NCBI RefSeq assembly: GCF_036013525.1
Contig: NZ_CP107853.1
Location: 5,332,001-5,396,000 of the forward strand
Source: Nonomuraea sp. NBC_00507
Lineage (GTDB): Bacteria; Actinomycetota; Actinomycetes; Streptosporangiales; Streptosporangiaceae
Reading direction: 5' to 3'
DNA: 64,000 bases
In this document: positions 50,373 through 58,480 of the stretch, piece by piece
How the letters are laid out: every line of letters begins with the position of its first letter
How positions within the stretch are numbered: position 1 is the stretch's first letter
The notes under the pieces: model-generated
Databases searched by the model: none
What the model saw: the letters and a program-made list of their open reading frames with translations, nothing else
Told to the model about the DNA's origin: nothing
Translations under genes and position numbers: made by a program

Positions 50373-51002
50373 ATGAGCAAGCGCATTGTATGCCTGCGAC
50401 ATGGGCAGACGTTGTGGAACGTTGAGCAGCGGTTCCAAGGACACTCCGACATCCCGCTCGATGAGACCGGTGTCGCGCAGGCCGCCAGGGCCGCGTCGCT
50501 GCTGGCCTCGCTGCGGCCCACGCTCATCGTCTCCTCAGACCTGCAACGGGCCAACGACACCGCGCTGGCGCTCGGGCGTGTCGTCGGGCTCGACGTGGCG
50601 GTCGACAAGGACTTCCGCGAACGCGGCGGCGGCCAGTGGGAAGGGCTGACGCGTGAGGAGATCGCCGCCCGCTGGCCCGTGGAGTACGCCGCCTGGGAGG
50701 CCCCGGACGGCGAGCCGGTCACGGACGTCGCCGCACGCGTGGGGGCGGCCATGCGCCGGTGGGCAGGCCGGCTCGACGACGACGGGCTGCTGGTCGTGGC
50801 CTCGCACGGCGCCGCGCTCCGGCTCGGCATCTGCGAGCTGCTCAGGCTGCCCGAGGAGCTGTGGCCGGCGCTCGGTGGGCTGGGCAACTGCTCCTGGTCC
50901 GTGCTGCAGGAAGGGCGCAAGGGCTGGCGGCTGCTCGAGCACAACGCCGGGACCCTGCCGGAGCCGGTCCACAGCGACGACCGGCCGGACGCCGAAGCAT
51001 AA
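50373..51002 (+). CDS. Histidine phosphatase (phosphoglycerate mutase-like)
   Basis: The 209-residue protein has the phospho-His motif LRHGQT at Arg9-His10-Gly11, a second Arg in SSDLQRANDTA, and a C-terminal His in VVASHGAALR. This is the co-factor-dependent branch-1 family. The position after rsfS matches the gene annotated in many actinobacteria as a phosphoglycerate mutase or glucosyl-3-phosphoglycerate phosphatase-like enzyme; the substrate is not certain. Confidence 0.9.
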   Translation: MSKRIVCLRHGQTLWNVEQRFQGHSDIPLDETGVAQAARAASLLASLRPTLIVSSDLQRANDTALALGRVVGLDVAVDKDFRERGGGQWEGLTREEIAARWPVEYAAWEAPDGEPVTDVAARVGAAMRRWAGRLDDDGLLVVASHGAALRLGICELLRLPEELWPALGGLGNCSWSVLQEGRKGWRLLEHNAGTLPEPVHSDDRPDAEA

Positions 51003-51183
51003 CGACCCCGTACGGCTCGGGGGCCGTACGGCGGCGGATCTCGGAGCAGTCCATCGACGGCGGCCTCCGTCGTCTCCCGCACGGCCTGGCCAGAGCACGG
51101 ACGGGCGGCGCGATTAGGCGAATCGGCGCGGATGGCTATATGCTCTCGGAGCGCCGCAACGGGTGGACCCGTAGCGGTGACCA

Positions 51184-51259
51184 GGGGCTATAGCGCAGTT
51201 GGTAGCGCGCCTCCATGGCATGGAGGAGGTCTGGGGTTCGAATCCCCATAGCTCCACCA
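51184..51259 (+). tRNA. tRNA-Ala(GGC)
   Basis: The acceptor stem GGGGCTA pairs with TAGCTCC, giving the G3-U70 pair that defines alanine identity. The anticodon loop ATGGCAT gives GGC, the T arm is GGGTTCGAATCCC, and CCA is encoded. Confidence 0.96.
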
Positions 51260-51260
51260 A

Positions 51261-51286
51261 CGTTCCGTATGCAAACATGCGGAACG
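51261..51286 (+). terminator. Hairpin after tRNA-Ala
   Basis: CGTTCCGTATG and CATGCGGAACG form an 11-bp stem with one wobble and loop CAAA, directly after the tRNA. In the remaining gap to 51563 I see no gene. Confidence 0.7.
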
Positions 51287-51563
51287 ATCGTCACAGGGCG
51301 GTCGGAAGGCGTCATCGCCGACCCGGCCGCCTTTGATCTTTATATGGGTGAAGAGTGCCTTGTTGAGCCGGATTCGGTCGCGGGCGGTGCCAACCCGGTA
51401 GGCGTCGCCGGTCCCGGTGCAAGGGTCTTGGCAGTTCGCAGAGGCACAACGACGGGTCCACGTGCCGTCGACCCGTCGGCGATGGACGCCGCGCACCTGG
51501 CAGGACAGGCGCGCGGCACACATACGGCGCGGCGATGTCAGGCCCGAACGCGGGCGGGCGGTT

Positions 51564-52871
51564 CTAGGCCGGCACGGTCGCCGGCTCCTCCTCCGTGCTT
51601 GTCGGGGCGACCTCCTGGCCGTCCAGGACCTTCGCGGCACGGTCCTTGTCGATGTCGCCCTCCCAGGTGGCGATGACCACGGTGGCCACCGAGTTGCCGA
51701 GCAGGTTGCCGGCCGCACGGGCCATGCCCATGAACCAGTCCACCGACAGCACCAGGACCAGGCCCGCGACCGGGATCGTCGGAATCGAGGCGAGCGTGGC
51801 GGCGAGCACCACGATGGCCGAGCCGGGGATGCCGTGTGCGCCCTTGGAGGTGACCAGGGCCACGAGCAGCACCACCAGCAGGTCGCCGATGGACAGCGGC
51901 ACGCCGGTGGCCTGCCCGATGAAGACGGCGGCGAGGGTGAGGTAGATCGAGAAGGCGTCCAGGTTGAAGGAGTAGCCGGTCGGGATGACGAGGCCGACCG
52001 TGGACTTCTTGATCCCCATGTGCTCCAGCTTCCGCATGACCTGCGGGAGCACGCTGTCAGACGAGGCCGTGCCCAGGACGACCAGGACCTCCTCACGGAG
52101 GTATCCGATCAGCTTGAAGATGTTGAACCCGGCCAGCCTGGCCACGAAACCGAGAATCACCACGACGAAGATCACGACTGCGGCGTAGAAGAGCACGACG
52201 AGCCAGCCCAGCCGGACCAGGGCGTCGCCACCCGAGTTGCCCGCGGTGACCGCCACCGCGCCGAGCACGCCCAGCGGGGCGAGCCGCACGATCAGCGAGA
52301 CGACCTTGAACAGCACCTCCGTGGTCGCCTCGATGAACTGGCCGACCGGGCGCGCCTTCTCCCCGACCAGCAGCAGGCCGCAGCCGAACAACACGGCGAA
52401 CAGCAGCACCTGCAGCACGTTGCCCTCGGCGAAAGCGCCCACCACCGAGGAGGGGATGAGCCCCAGGATGAAGCCGACCGGGCCGCCTTCGGCGAGTTTG
52501 GCGGCGTTGTCCTGTTGGGTCGCGAGCTTGGAGGCGTCGAGGGAGGCCGGGTCGACGCTCATGCCCGCGCCCGGCTGGAAGACCAGGGCGAGCACCAGGC
52601 CGAGTATCAGCGCGATGGTGGTGATGACCTCGAAGTAGATGATCGTCTTGAGGCCGACCCGGCCGACCCGCTTGAGCTCGCCCGCTCCCGCGATGCCCGC
52701 GACGACCACGCAGAACACCAGCGGTGTGATGACCATCTTGATCAAGGTGATGAAGCCGTCGCTGAGGGGTTTGAGCTCGGCAGCGAAGGCCGGGAAGAGC
52801 AGGCCTACCGCCGCGCCGATGACGGCGGCGATGAGGACCTGGCCGAACAGAGAGGTGACGAACCTTCGCAC
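51564..52871 (-). CDS. dctA: C4-dicarboxylate:cation symporter, DctA type
   Basis: The 435-residue transporter of the DAACS family has about eight membrane helices and two re-entrant loops. ASSDSVLP is the first hairpin serine motif, IPTGYSFNLDAFSIYLTLA and GIPGSAIVVLAATL are the substrate-binding regions, and GNLLGNSVATVVIA has the cation-binding Asn. It imports succinate, fumarate or malate, or glutamate in relatives. The GTG start at 52871 fits the family. A 7-bp inverted repeat (52955-52961 with 52982-52988) lies in the promoter region. It stands alone, without a DcuS/R pair. Confidence 0.93.
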   Translation of the reverse strand: MRRFVTSLFGQVLIAAVIGAAVGLLFPAFAAELKPLSDGFITLIKMVITPLVFCVVVAGIAGAGELKRVGRVGLKTIIYFEVITTIALILGLVLALVFQPGAGMSVDPASLDASKLATQQDNAAKLAEGGPVGFILGLIPSSVVGAFAEGNVLQVLLFAVLFGCGLLLVGEKARPVGQFIEATTEVLFKVVSLIVRLAPLGVLGAVAVTAGNSGGDALVRLGWLVVLFYAAVVIFVVVILGFVARLAGFNIFKLIGYLREEVLVVLGTASSDSVLPQVMRKLEHMGIKKSTVGLVIPTGYSFNLDAFSIYLTLAAVFIGQATGVPLSIGDLLVVLLVALVTSKGAHGIPGSAIVVLAATLASIPTIPVAGLVLVLSVDWFMGMARAAGNLLGNSVATVVIATWEGDIDKDRAAKVLDGQEVAPTSTEEEPATVPA

Positions 52872-53099
52872 AGTGCTCCCTATGCCACGCGCCCGCGGTC
52901 TCCCGCACGCACGCTCGGGAGTGGCCGCTCGAGCGCCATTGCTGATCGGGGGTTACGACGGATGTACGGTAGGTGACTTTCCCGTCGTGGATAGCACCCT
53001 ATGGACGGGCAAATGCGCCGTCTAGGGGACGAAACGTACTCGAAACCTAGATAACAGCGAATTTACGAAACTCGACAAAGGCTGTGGAGGCGGGTCTGG

Positions 53100-54149
53100 T
53101 CAGCGGCCTTTCTCGTACGTGAGGAGGCCGGGGGACAAGTGCAGGGGGACCATGATCAGCTCGACCGCCATGGCCTTCCAGGCGTAGTAGAGGTTGACGG
53201 CCTTGTTCAGGTAGACGAACGGCAGGTTGAACAGGACCTGGTGGAGGGGGAGGCGGCGGCGGCCGGCGGCGTAGAGGAGGGTGGGAGTGGTGAGGAGCAG
53301 CTCACTGCCCGCCCACCACGTCATCGTGCGGGCCACCGGCTCGTGCAGGGCCAGGGTGAGGATCAGCGGGGTGGCCCACCACAGCGGGGCGAGGAGGATC
53401 TCCAGGAGCGCGATCACGATCCAGGTCGCCAGCATGGGCTTGCGGGTGAGGAGGCGGGGGAGGTGCAGGCGGACGTTCTGCATGAAGCCCGCCATCCAGC
53501 GCCACACCTGCTTGCGGAGGTAGGTGAGGGTTTCCGGGTCGGCGGCCCAGGCCATGGCGTCGGAGACGTAAACCGCCCTGCGGTCCTCCAGTTGCTGGCT
53601 CCAGGTGAAGTCCATGTCCTCGACGATGGTCCGCTCGGGGAAGCCGCCGAATGCCGCGAGGGTGCTGCGCCTGAACACCGAGCAGCAGCCCGAGCAGACC
53701 ATGGGGCTGTTGGCCAGTTGCTGGATCGGGCGGTGCCAGTGGAAGCCGAAGAGGTATTCGGTGGATCTGCCGCGCTCCCAGGGGGTGCGGGCGAATCGGG
53801 TCTGCACGTTTCCCGCAGCCACGCCCACCTCCGGGTCGTCGAAGGCGGGCTTGATGCGCTCGATGTAGTCGGGGGCGAGCACCGTGTCGGCGTCCACGGC
53901 CAGGACGAGGTCGGTGTCGCAGTGAGGGAGCGCGTGGTTCTGGGCCTTGGCCTTGCTTCCCAGGTTGCGGGGCGGGCGAAGGACCGTTGCGCCGTGGGCG
54001 GCGGCCACCTTGCTCGTGCGGTCGGTCGAGCCGTCGTCGATGACGATGACCTTCTCGGGTGGGACGGTCTGGGCGGCTATGGATCGCAGGGTCGCGGGCA
54101 GCCCGTCCTCCTCGTTGTGGGCCGGGACGATGATCGTGAGGGTCTTCAC
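53100..54149 (-). CDS. Family 2 glycosyltransferase, processive type, with C-terminal membrane helices
   Basis: The 349-residue enzyme has IIVPAHNEEDGLPATL at the N-terminus, the nucleotide-sugar DxD in AVDADTV near residue 95, the catalytic base in VEDMDFT, and QVWRW (QxxRW) near residue 205, the marks of cellulose/hyaluronan-synthase-like GT2. At least four membrane segments follow in the C-terminal third. The GTG at 54149 has GGAGG five bases upstream and overlaps the stop of a 33-residue membrane peptide (GTGA). The product (poly-GlcNAc, hyaluronan-like or glycolipid) is unknown. Confidence 0.9.
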   Translation of the reverse strand: MKTLTIIVPAHNEEDGLPATLRSIAAQTVPPEKVIVIDDGSTDRTSKVAAAHGATVLRPPRNLGSKAKAQNHALPHCDTDLVLAVDADTVLAPDYIERIKPAFDDPEVGVAAGNVQTRFARTPWERGRSTEYLFGFHWHRPIQQLANSPMVCSGCCSVFRRSTLAAFGGFPERTIVEDMDFTWSQQLEDRRAVYVSDAMAWAADPETLTYLRKQVWRWMAGFMQNVRLHLPRLLTRKPMLATWIVIALLEILLAPLWWATPLILTLALHEPVARTMTWWAGSELLLTTPTLLYAAGRRRLPLHQVLFNLPFVYLNKAVNLYYAWKAMAVELIMVPLHLSPGLLTYEKGR

Positions 54150-54247
54150 CTGCGCCTCCTTCGCAGCTTGAGAGCGATCAGGGTGACCAGGCCGACCATG
54201 GCGTAGATGATCATGCTGAACCCGAGCGTGGGCGGGCCTCCGGGCAT
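54146..54247 (-). CDS. 33-residue membrane miniprotein ahead of the glycosyltransferase
   Basis: The frame starts MPGGPPTLGFSMIIYAMVGL, continues VTLIALKL and ends in five arginines. One hydrophobic helix (residues 10-27) and a basic cytoplasmic end fit a single-pass membrane protein. GAGAGGAAG lies upstream of the ATG, and its TGA overlaps the glycosyltransferase GTG by four bases, so the two are translationally coupled. It could be an accessory subunit of the synthase. No family is recognised; a purely coupling role is also possible. Confidence 0.7.
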   Translation of the reverse strand: MPGGPPTLGFSMIIYAMVGLVTLIALKLRRRRR

Positions 54248-54458
54248 ATCGTGCTTCCTCTCGACGGGAGGGTGTGGTGGTGGGCGTCGTTCGTGCTGGT
54301 CGATGTGGCAACGAGGATGCCGGGCCGGCCGGGGTCGTGATGGGGGCGAATCGCATTCTGTGGATGCCGGGCGAGGGTGGGAATTGTCCTGTGGACAAGC
54401 CGCTCGGTGGCGCGCTCAACGCGGCCTGACGCCGCCCTGCGGTTGCGCCGCAGTGCCG

Positions 54459-54559
54459 GTGCCCGGCCCCCGGCCCCGGGTGCCCGGCCCCGGGTGCCCG
54501 GCCCCCGGGTGCCCGGCCCCCGGCGCCCGGCTCCCGGCCCCTGTGCCCGGTGCCCGGCG
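54459..54559. repeat. GC-rich low-complexity array (GTGCCCGGCCCC units)
   Basis: About six degenerate copies of a 13-16-nt unit built on GTGCCCGGCCCC(G)GG lie in the 3' region of the esterase gene. The stretch 54248-54593 otherwise shows only hairpins, including CTGCG...CGCAG near 54437, and no gene. Confidence 0.75.
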
Positions 54560-54579
54560 CCGGGTGATCCGGCGCCGGG
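54553..54579 (-). terminator. Terminator of the esterase gene
   Basis: CCCGGCGCCGG (54553-54563), loop GTGAT and CCGGCGCCGGG (54569-54579) are a perfect 11-bp hairpin 14 bases past the stop. Confidence 0.75.
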
Positions 54580-54593
54580 CGGACAGGGGATCG

Positions 54594-55868
54594 TCAGGTG
54601 CAGGCGGCCCCGTTGAGCGTGAAGGCCGGCGGCTTGGCGGTGTTGCCGTTGTGCGTGGCCTGGAAGCCGAACTGCGTGGAGGCGCCCGGTGCGAGGGTGC
54701 CGTTGTAGCCGACGTTCCTGGCCGTGACCTGGCCGGAGTTGGGAGAGAGCGTCGCGTTCCACACGGAGGTGACCGTCTGGCCCGCGGGCAGCGTGAAGCC
54801 CAGGGACCAGGAGGACAGGTGCGTGGTGCTCGTGTTGGTGATCGTGGCGGCGGCCGTGAAGCCGGTGTTCCACGTGTTCATCGTGTACGTGACCTGGCAC
54901 GCCCCCGGCGGCTGCGGACTCGGCGACTGCGACGGGCCGCCGCCCCCGGTGTTCAGCCCGAGGAACGCGATCGCGGCGGCGGCCATCCCGCCCATCGGCA
55001 GGTTGTGCCCGACGCCCTGAAGGCTGATGCCCTCGACCGGGACGGTCGTGCCGGTGCCTCCGTACCTGGTCCGCGTCCAGCCGGACTGGGGCTGGTCGGT
55101 GAGGCTCGGGGTCTGGCTCAGGCCGTGGACGTTGGTCCACTGCTTGATCTGCTCCTGGAAGTTCGGATAACGCAGCGTGGAGTCCTCGGTGCCGTGCCAC
55201 ACCTGCATGCGCGGACGGGGGCCGCTGTAGCCGGGGTACGCGGCGCGTACCAGGTCGCCCCACTGCTGCGGGGTCATGATGCGCTGGCCGTTGGCGCACT
55301 GGCTGTTCCAGCTCGACCCGTCCGTGGTGGCGAAGCAGCCGAAGGGCACGCCCATGAACGACACGCCTGCCTTGAACACGTCGGGGTAGGCGCCCAGCAG
55401 CACGTTCGTCATCATGCCGCCAGAGGACGCGCCCGTGGCATAGGTACGCTCGGGGTCGGTGTTGTAGCGCTGCTGGACGTACCTGACCATGGAGACGATG
55501 CCCACCGGGTCGCTGCCGCCGTCGTGCCGCAGTGCCTGCGGCGAGGAGACGTCGTAGCAGGAGCCGCTCCTGGTCGCCGACGGGTAGATCACGATGAACT
55601 TGTGCTGGTCGGCCAGCGCGGCGAACTCGGTGCCCGAGTAGAAGGCCGGGCCGGAGCCCGTGCAGTAGTGGACGGCCACCAGCAGTGCCGGGCGGGCGGG
55701 GATTCCGTCGGGGACATAGAGGTGCATGCGTAAGTTGGTGGGGTTGGTACCGAAACCGGTCACCTCCGTCAGCTGCGCCGAGGCCGCCGGCGGCGCCGTG
55801 ATCAAGCTCGCGATGACGAGTGTCACCGCGGCGATCACGGCGCCCGCGATGCGGGCTGTCACCTTCAT
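54594..55868 (-). CDS. Secreted esterase (PHB depolymerase/CE1-like) with CBM2
   Basis: The 424-residue protein has a signal peptide (MKVTARIAGAVIAAVTLVIAS then PAASA). The alpha/beta hydrolase domain has Ser in GASSGG, Asp in GTEDSTLRY and His in GVGHNLP. A Gly/Pro/Ser linker follows, then a C-terminal carbohydrate-binding module 2 (CQVTYTMNTWNTGFTAAATI to the terminal Cys). Members of this architecture are acetylxylan or feruloyl esterases. The ATG at 55868 has GAGAGGAG upstream. Two GAAA-N-TTTC palindromes lie in the promoter region, as known for actinobacterial xylanase genes. Confidence 0.92.
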   Translation of the reverse strand: MKVTARIAGAVIAAVTLVIASLITAPPAASAQLTEVTGFGTNPTNLRMHLYVPDGIPARPALLVAVHYCTGSGPAFYSGTEFAALADQHKFIVIYPSATRSGSCYDVSSPQALRHDGGSDPVGIVSMVRYVQQRYNTDPERTYATGASSGGMMTNVLLGAYPDVFKAGVSFMGVPFGCFATTDGSSWNSQCANGQRIMTPQQWGDLVRAAYPGYSGPRPRMQVWHGTEDSTLRYPNFQEQIKQWTNVHGLSQTPSLTDQPQSGWTRTRYGGTGTTVPVEGISLQGVGHNLPMGGMAAAAIAFLGLNTGGGGPSQSPSPQPPGACQVTYTMNTWNTGFTAAATITNTSTTHLSSWSLGFTLPAGQTVTSVWNATLSPNSGQVTARNVGYNGTLAPGASTQFGFQATHNGNTAKPPAFTLNGAACT

Positions 55869-55906
55869 GGGACTCCTCTCTTCTTTGGAAACGTTGCGAG
55901 TAAGCG

Positions 55907-55919
55907 ATGAAAGTTTCAT
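55907..55919. promoter_or_regulatory. GAAAGTTTC palindrome upstream of the esterase
   Basis: ATGAAAGTTTCAT is a perfect 13-nt palindrome 40 bases upstream of the start. Another motif, GGAAACGTTGCG, with a LacI-like AACGTT core, lies about 20 bases closer to the gene. Confidence 0.6.
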
Positions 55920-55999
55920 ACTGGCAACGTGCCTGATTGAGCTCCTGTGAGTGTCTCTTTGTGCGCTCGATCAGGGCATGAATCAAGCGGCGAACGGTA

Positions 56000-56010
56000 C
56001 GAAACTTTCG
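56000..56010. promoter_or_regulatory. CGAAACTTTCG palindrome, second copy
   Basis: A perfect 11-nt palindrome with the GAAA-N-TTTC core lies 92 bases from the first one (centre to centre). It is close to the 3' end of the next gene. Confidence 0.6.
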
Positions 56011-56024
56011 GCGAGCGGTCGTCC

Positions 56025-56957
56025 TCAGGCCGTGAGCGCCGCCGCCGCCGTGAGCTCCCGCCACCACCGCTCCCGTTGCGTGGCACGCAGCAGGCGGTGG
56101 TGCAGGCGATGCAGGACCTTGGCGTTGTGGGTGTTGACCTCGAGCTCCTCGGCCCGCGCCAGCTCGCGCAGCGGGCGGCCGTGGCAGGTGGAGCAGCCGC
56201 ACGTGCCCGCGCCGAGCCGCTCGACCGGCACGAACTCCAGCCGCTCCGGTACGAACGCGCTGCGTGCCCCGCCCCGCCGCCAGCCGCCGCTCGCCGCGTG
56301 CGGCTCTGAGCTCATGGTCGCGCTTGCTGCGGCCTCCGTTGGCTCGTCCCTCGCTCTCTCCGGCCTATCGCGCCGCTCCGGGTAGAGGTGGCGCAGCACC
56401 TCGCGGACGCCGACCGCGGCCCACTCGGCGCCGTGCGCCAGCGCGGCCAGCGCCGGCACGCCCGCCGAGAGGAGCGGGAACGGCAGCGGCCGGTACGGCG
56501 GCCCGTCCTCGACGACCAGCGCCACCGGCATCCCGTAGCCGGCGACCGCACGCAGGAGAACGGGCCGGTCCTCGGCGACCCACTGCGCGTGGACGGGAAG
56601 CACGGCGATCACACCGTCCCATTGGGCGGCCTGCTCAAGGATGGCGTGCAGGGCTTCATGGTCCCCTTTGCCGATATATCCGGAATCGGTGAGCGGGGCC
56701 GTCGCCCCCGACTCCACCTGGTCCGCGATCCAGTCCGCCGACAGCCTGGCCGTGCCCCGTACCCGCGCCGACCCCGCGTAACGCCGCCGATCGGCGAGCA
56801 GCGGCCCGTCGTAGCCGCTCCGGCGCACCATGCGGACCGCGTCGTGCCCGGCCTGGCCGGTGAAGACCAGGCCGGAGCCGGGATGCCCGGCCAGCGCCAC
56901 CGCGTCGTAGACGTCCCTGACGCTGACCTGGACCAGCAGACGGTCGCGCAGGTCCAT
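56025..56957 (-). CDS. Protein with tRNA-guanine transglycosylase-like zinc site, uncharacterised
   Basis: The 310-residue protein has a C-terminal CGCSTCHG (Cys253, Cys255, Cys258) followed by VNTHNAKVLHRL with His277. This closely resembles the zinc site of tRNA-guanine transglycosylases (CxCxxC, then T-I-H-N). TDSG at 90-93 recalls the TGT substrate-site motif, but the aldolase-type DxxxPTR region carrying the second catalytic Asp is not visible. A variable Arg/Ala-rich insert lies around 190-245. GGAGAG precedes the ATG. It follows the WYL regulator in the same direction. A base-exchange or nucleic-acid-binding role is inferred only. Confidence 0.6.
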   Translation of the reverse strand: MDLRDRLLVQVSVRDVYDAVALAGHPGSGLVFTGQAGHDAVRMVRRSGYDGPLLADRRRYAGSARVRGTARLSADWIADQVESGATAPLTDSGYIGKGDHEALHAILEQAAQWDGVIAVLPVHAQWVAEDRPVLLRAVAGYGMPVALVVEDGPPYRPLPFPLLSAGVPALAALAHGAEWAAVGVREVLRHLYPERRDRPERARDEPTEAAASATMSSEPHAASGGWRRGGARSAFVPERLEFVPVERLGAGTCGCSTCHGRPLRELARAEELEVNTHNAKVLHRLHHRLLRATQRERWWRELTAAAALTA

Positions 56958-57015
56958 GGCGCGCTCTCCGGGGCGGGGGAGTCTTTACAGCGAAATATCC
57001 CCATAAATAAGGGGT

Positions 57016-58005
57016 TCAGGCGCTCCCGTACCGTTCCCCGAGCACCTTCGCCACGCCCGCCAGCCGATCACGCAGCTCGCCGGGGGCCAGCACCTCGGCG
57101 TCCACGCCCAGCCTGAGAAACTCCCCGAGCGCATGCTCGATCGACTCGATCGGCACCGTGACCCGAGTCCAGCCCTCCTGGTCCGGCGGCCCAGCGCTCT
57201 CCCGCGCCGCGGCCACCACCCCCGGCGTCATGAGGTTCGCCAGCCGCTCCAGGCCGCGCGGCGAGAGCCGGACCACCGCCTCACCCCACCGCAGGCTGGC
57301 CTCGAACGCGGCCAGGTATTCCTGCCAGTACGCCGCCAGATCGAAGCCCTCCGGCCGGGTGAACCCCTCCTCCAGCGGATGCAGCTCGAGGATCTGCGAG
57401 ACCCGGTACGTGCGCACGTCCTCGCCCGCGCGCGCCACCAGATACCACCGCCCCGCCTTGACCACCAGCCCGTACGGGTCCAGCCGCCGCTCCACCTCCT
57501 GCGGCGCCTTCCACCGCCGGTATCTGACCTGGATGCGCCGCTCGTTCCAGACGGCGTCGGCCACGGCCGGCAGGTATGTGACCGGCTCCCGGTCCCGATA
57601 CCAGGTGGGCGCGTCCAAGTGGAAGCGCTCCTGGATGCGTCCGGCCCGATCGCGCAGCTCGACCGGCAGCGCGGCCATCAGCTTGAGCTGCGCGGCCGTC
57701 ACCACCGCGCCCAGCCCCAGCTCCGCCGCGGGACCCGGCAGCCCGGCCAGGAACAACGACTCCGCCTCGTCCGCGGTCAGGCCGGTGAGCCTGGTGCGGT
57801 AGCCGTCGAGCAGTTGGTAGCCGCCCTGTGGTCCGGCGTCGCCGTACAACGGAATGCCGGCCGCGTGGAGGGACTCGACGTCGCGGTAGATGGTGCGTAC
57901 CGAGACCTCGAGCCGGTCGGCCAGCTCCCGCGCGGTCAGCCGGCCGCGCGTCTGCAGGAGCAGCAGGATCGAAACAAGGCGAGAAGCCCGCATATTCGCT
58001 GACAT
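57016..58005 (-). CDS. WYL-domain helix-turn-helix regulator
   Basis: The 329-residue YafY-type regulator has an N-terminal winged helix (RLVSILLLLQTRGRLTARELADRLEVSVRTIYRDVESL in outline, residues 9-46), a WYL domain (about 145-215, with RWYLVARA) and a WCX C-terminal region. The start may be the ATG at 58005 or that at 57993. It is divergent from the DUF1579-like gene with only 34 nt between them, which hold a palindrome. WYL proteins sense single-stranded DNA or small molecules; the ligand here is unknown. Confidence 0.92.
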   Translation of the reverse strand: MSANMRASRLVSILLLLQTRGRLTARELADRLEVSVRTIYRDVESLHAAGIPLYGDAGPQGGYQLLDGYRTRLTGLTADEAESLFLAGLPGPAAELGLGAVVTAAQLKLMAALPVELRDRAGRIQERFHLDAPTWYRDREPVTYLPAVADAVWNERRIQVRYRRWKAPQEVERRLDPYGLVVKAGRWYLVARAGEDVRTYRVSQILELHPLEEGFTRPEGFDLAAYWQEYLAAFEASLRWGEAVVRLSPRGLERLANLMTPGVVAAARESAGPPDQEGWTRVTVPIESIEHALGEFLRLGVDAEVLAPGELRDRLAGVAKVLGERYGSA

Positions 58006-58015
58006 TACCTGTCAG
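57999..58015. promoter_or_regulatory. CTGACA-N5-TGTCAG palindrome at divergent starts
   Basis: A 6-bp inverted repeat (57999-58004 and 58010-58015) overlaps the start codon of the WYL gene and lies 24 bases before the next start. It is probably the WYL operator. Confidence 0.6.
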
Positions 58016-58026
58016 TGACCCCGGCC

Positions 58027-58032
58027 TACGGT
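58027..58032 (+). promoter_or_regulatory. -10 box for leaderless DUF1579-like gene
   Basis: TACGGT ends 7 nt before the ATG at 58040. Confidence 0.5.
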
Positions 58033-58039
58033 CGGCCGC

Positions 58040-58480
58040 ATGAACGATTTCGACTTTCTCGCCGGCCGCTGGAACGTCGTCAACCGCCGCTTGGTGAAGC
58101 CGGGCGAATGGGACGAGTTTCCCGGGCGGTCGGTAGCGACCCGGCACTTCGACGGGGCGGCCAGCTTCGACGAGATCACCTTCCCGACCAAGGGCTCCAG
58201 CGGGCTGACCGTCCGCGTGTACAACCCGGAGACGCGGCAGTGGTCGATTTACTGGGCCAGCAGCAGGCTCGGCGTGCTCGACACCCGTCCCATGGTGGGC
58301 GCGTTCGAGGGGAACCGGGGCGAGTTCTTCGGCGAGGAGACCTACGAGGGCAGGCGGGTGCGGTGCCGGTTCATCTGGACCGTCATCGACCGGGACACGG
58401 CCCGGTGGGAGCAGGCCTTCTCGGAGGAGGGCGAGGAGGCCTGGGAGACGAACTGGGTCATGGAATTCACGCGCGCGTGA
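58040..58480 (+). CDS. DUF1579-like small protein
   Basis: The 146-residue protein starts MNDFDFLAGRWNVVNRRLV and has WSIYWASSRLG and a terminal ETNWVMEFTR. The pattern of a lipocalin-like beta barrel with FDFLxGxW is shared with DUF1579 proteins that often lie beside WYL regulators in actinomycetes. No signal peptide. The gene's 3' end overlaps the minus-strand membrane gene by 14 nt. Function unknown. Confidence 0.82.
   Translation: MNDFDFLAGRWNVVNRRLVKPGEWDEFPGRSVATRHFDGAASFDEITFPTKGSSGLTVRVYNPETRQWSIYWASSRLGVLDTRPMVGAFEGNRGEFFGEETYEGRRVRCRFIWTVIDRDTARWEQAFSEEGEEAWETNWVMEFTRA

Noticed and set aside
51188..52096. Minus-strand frame ending YGDSNPRPPPCHGGALPTAL
   Set aside because: The ending is the well-known antisense translation of a tRNA (here tRNA-Ala), and the rest shadows dctA.
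54459..54559. CRISPR-like array
   Set aside because: Units are 13-16 nt, contiguous and low complexity, with no spacers and no cas genes.
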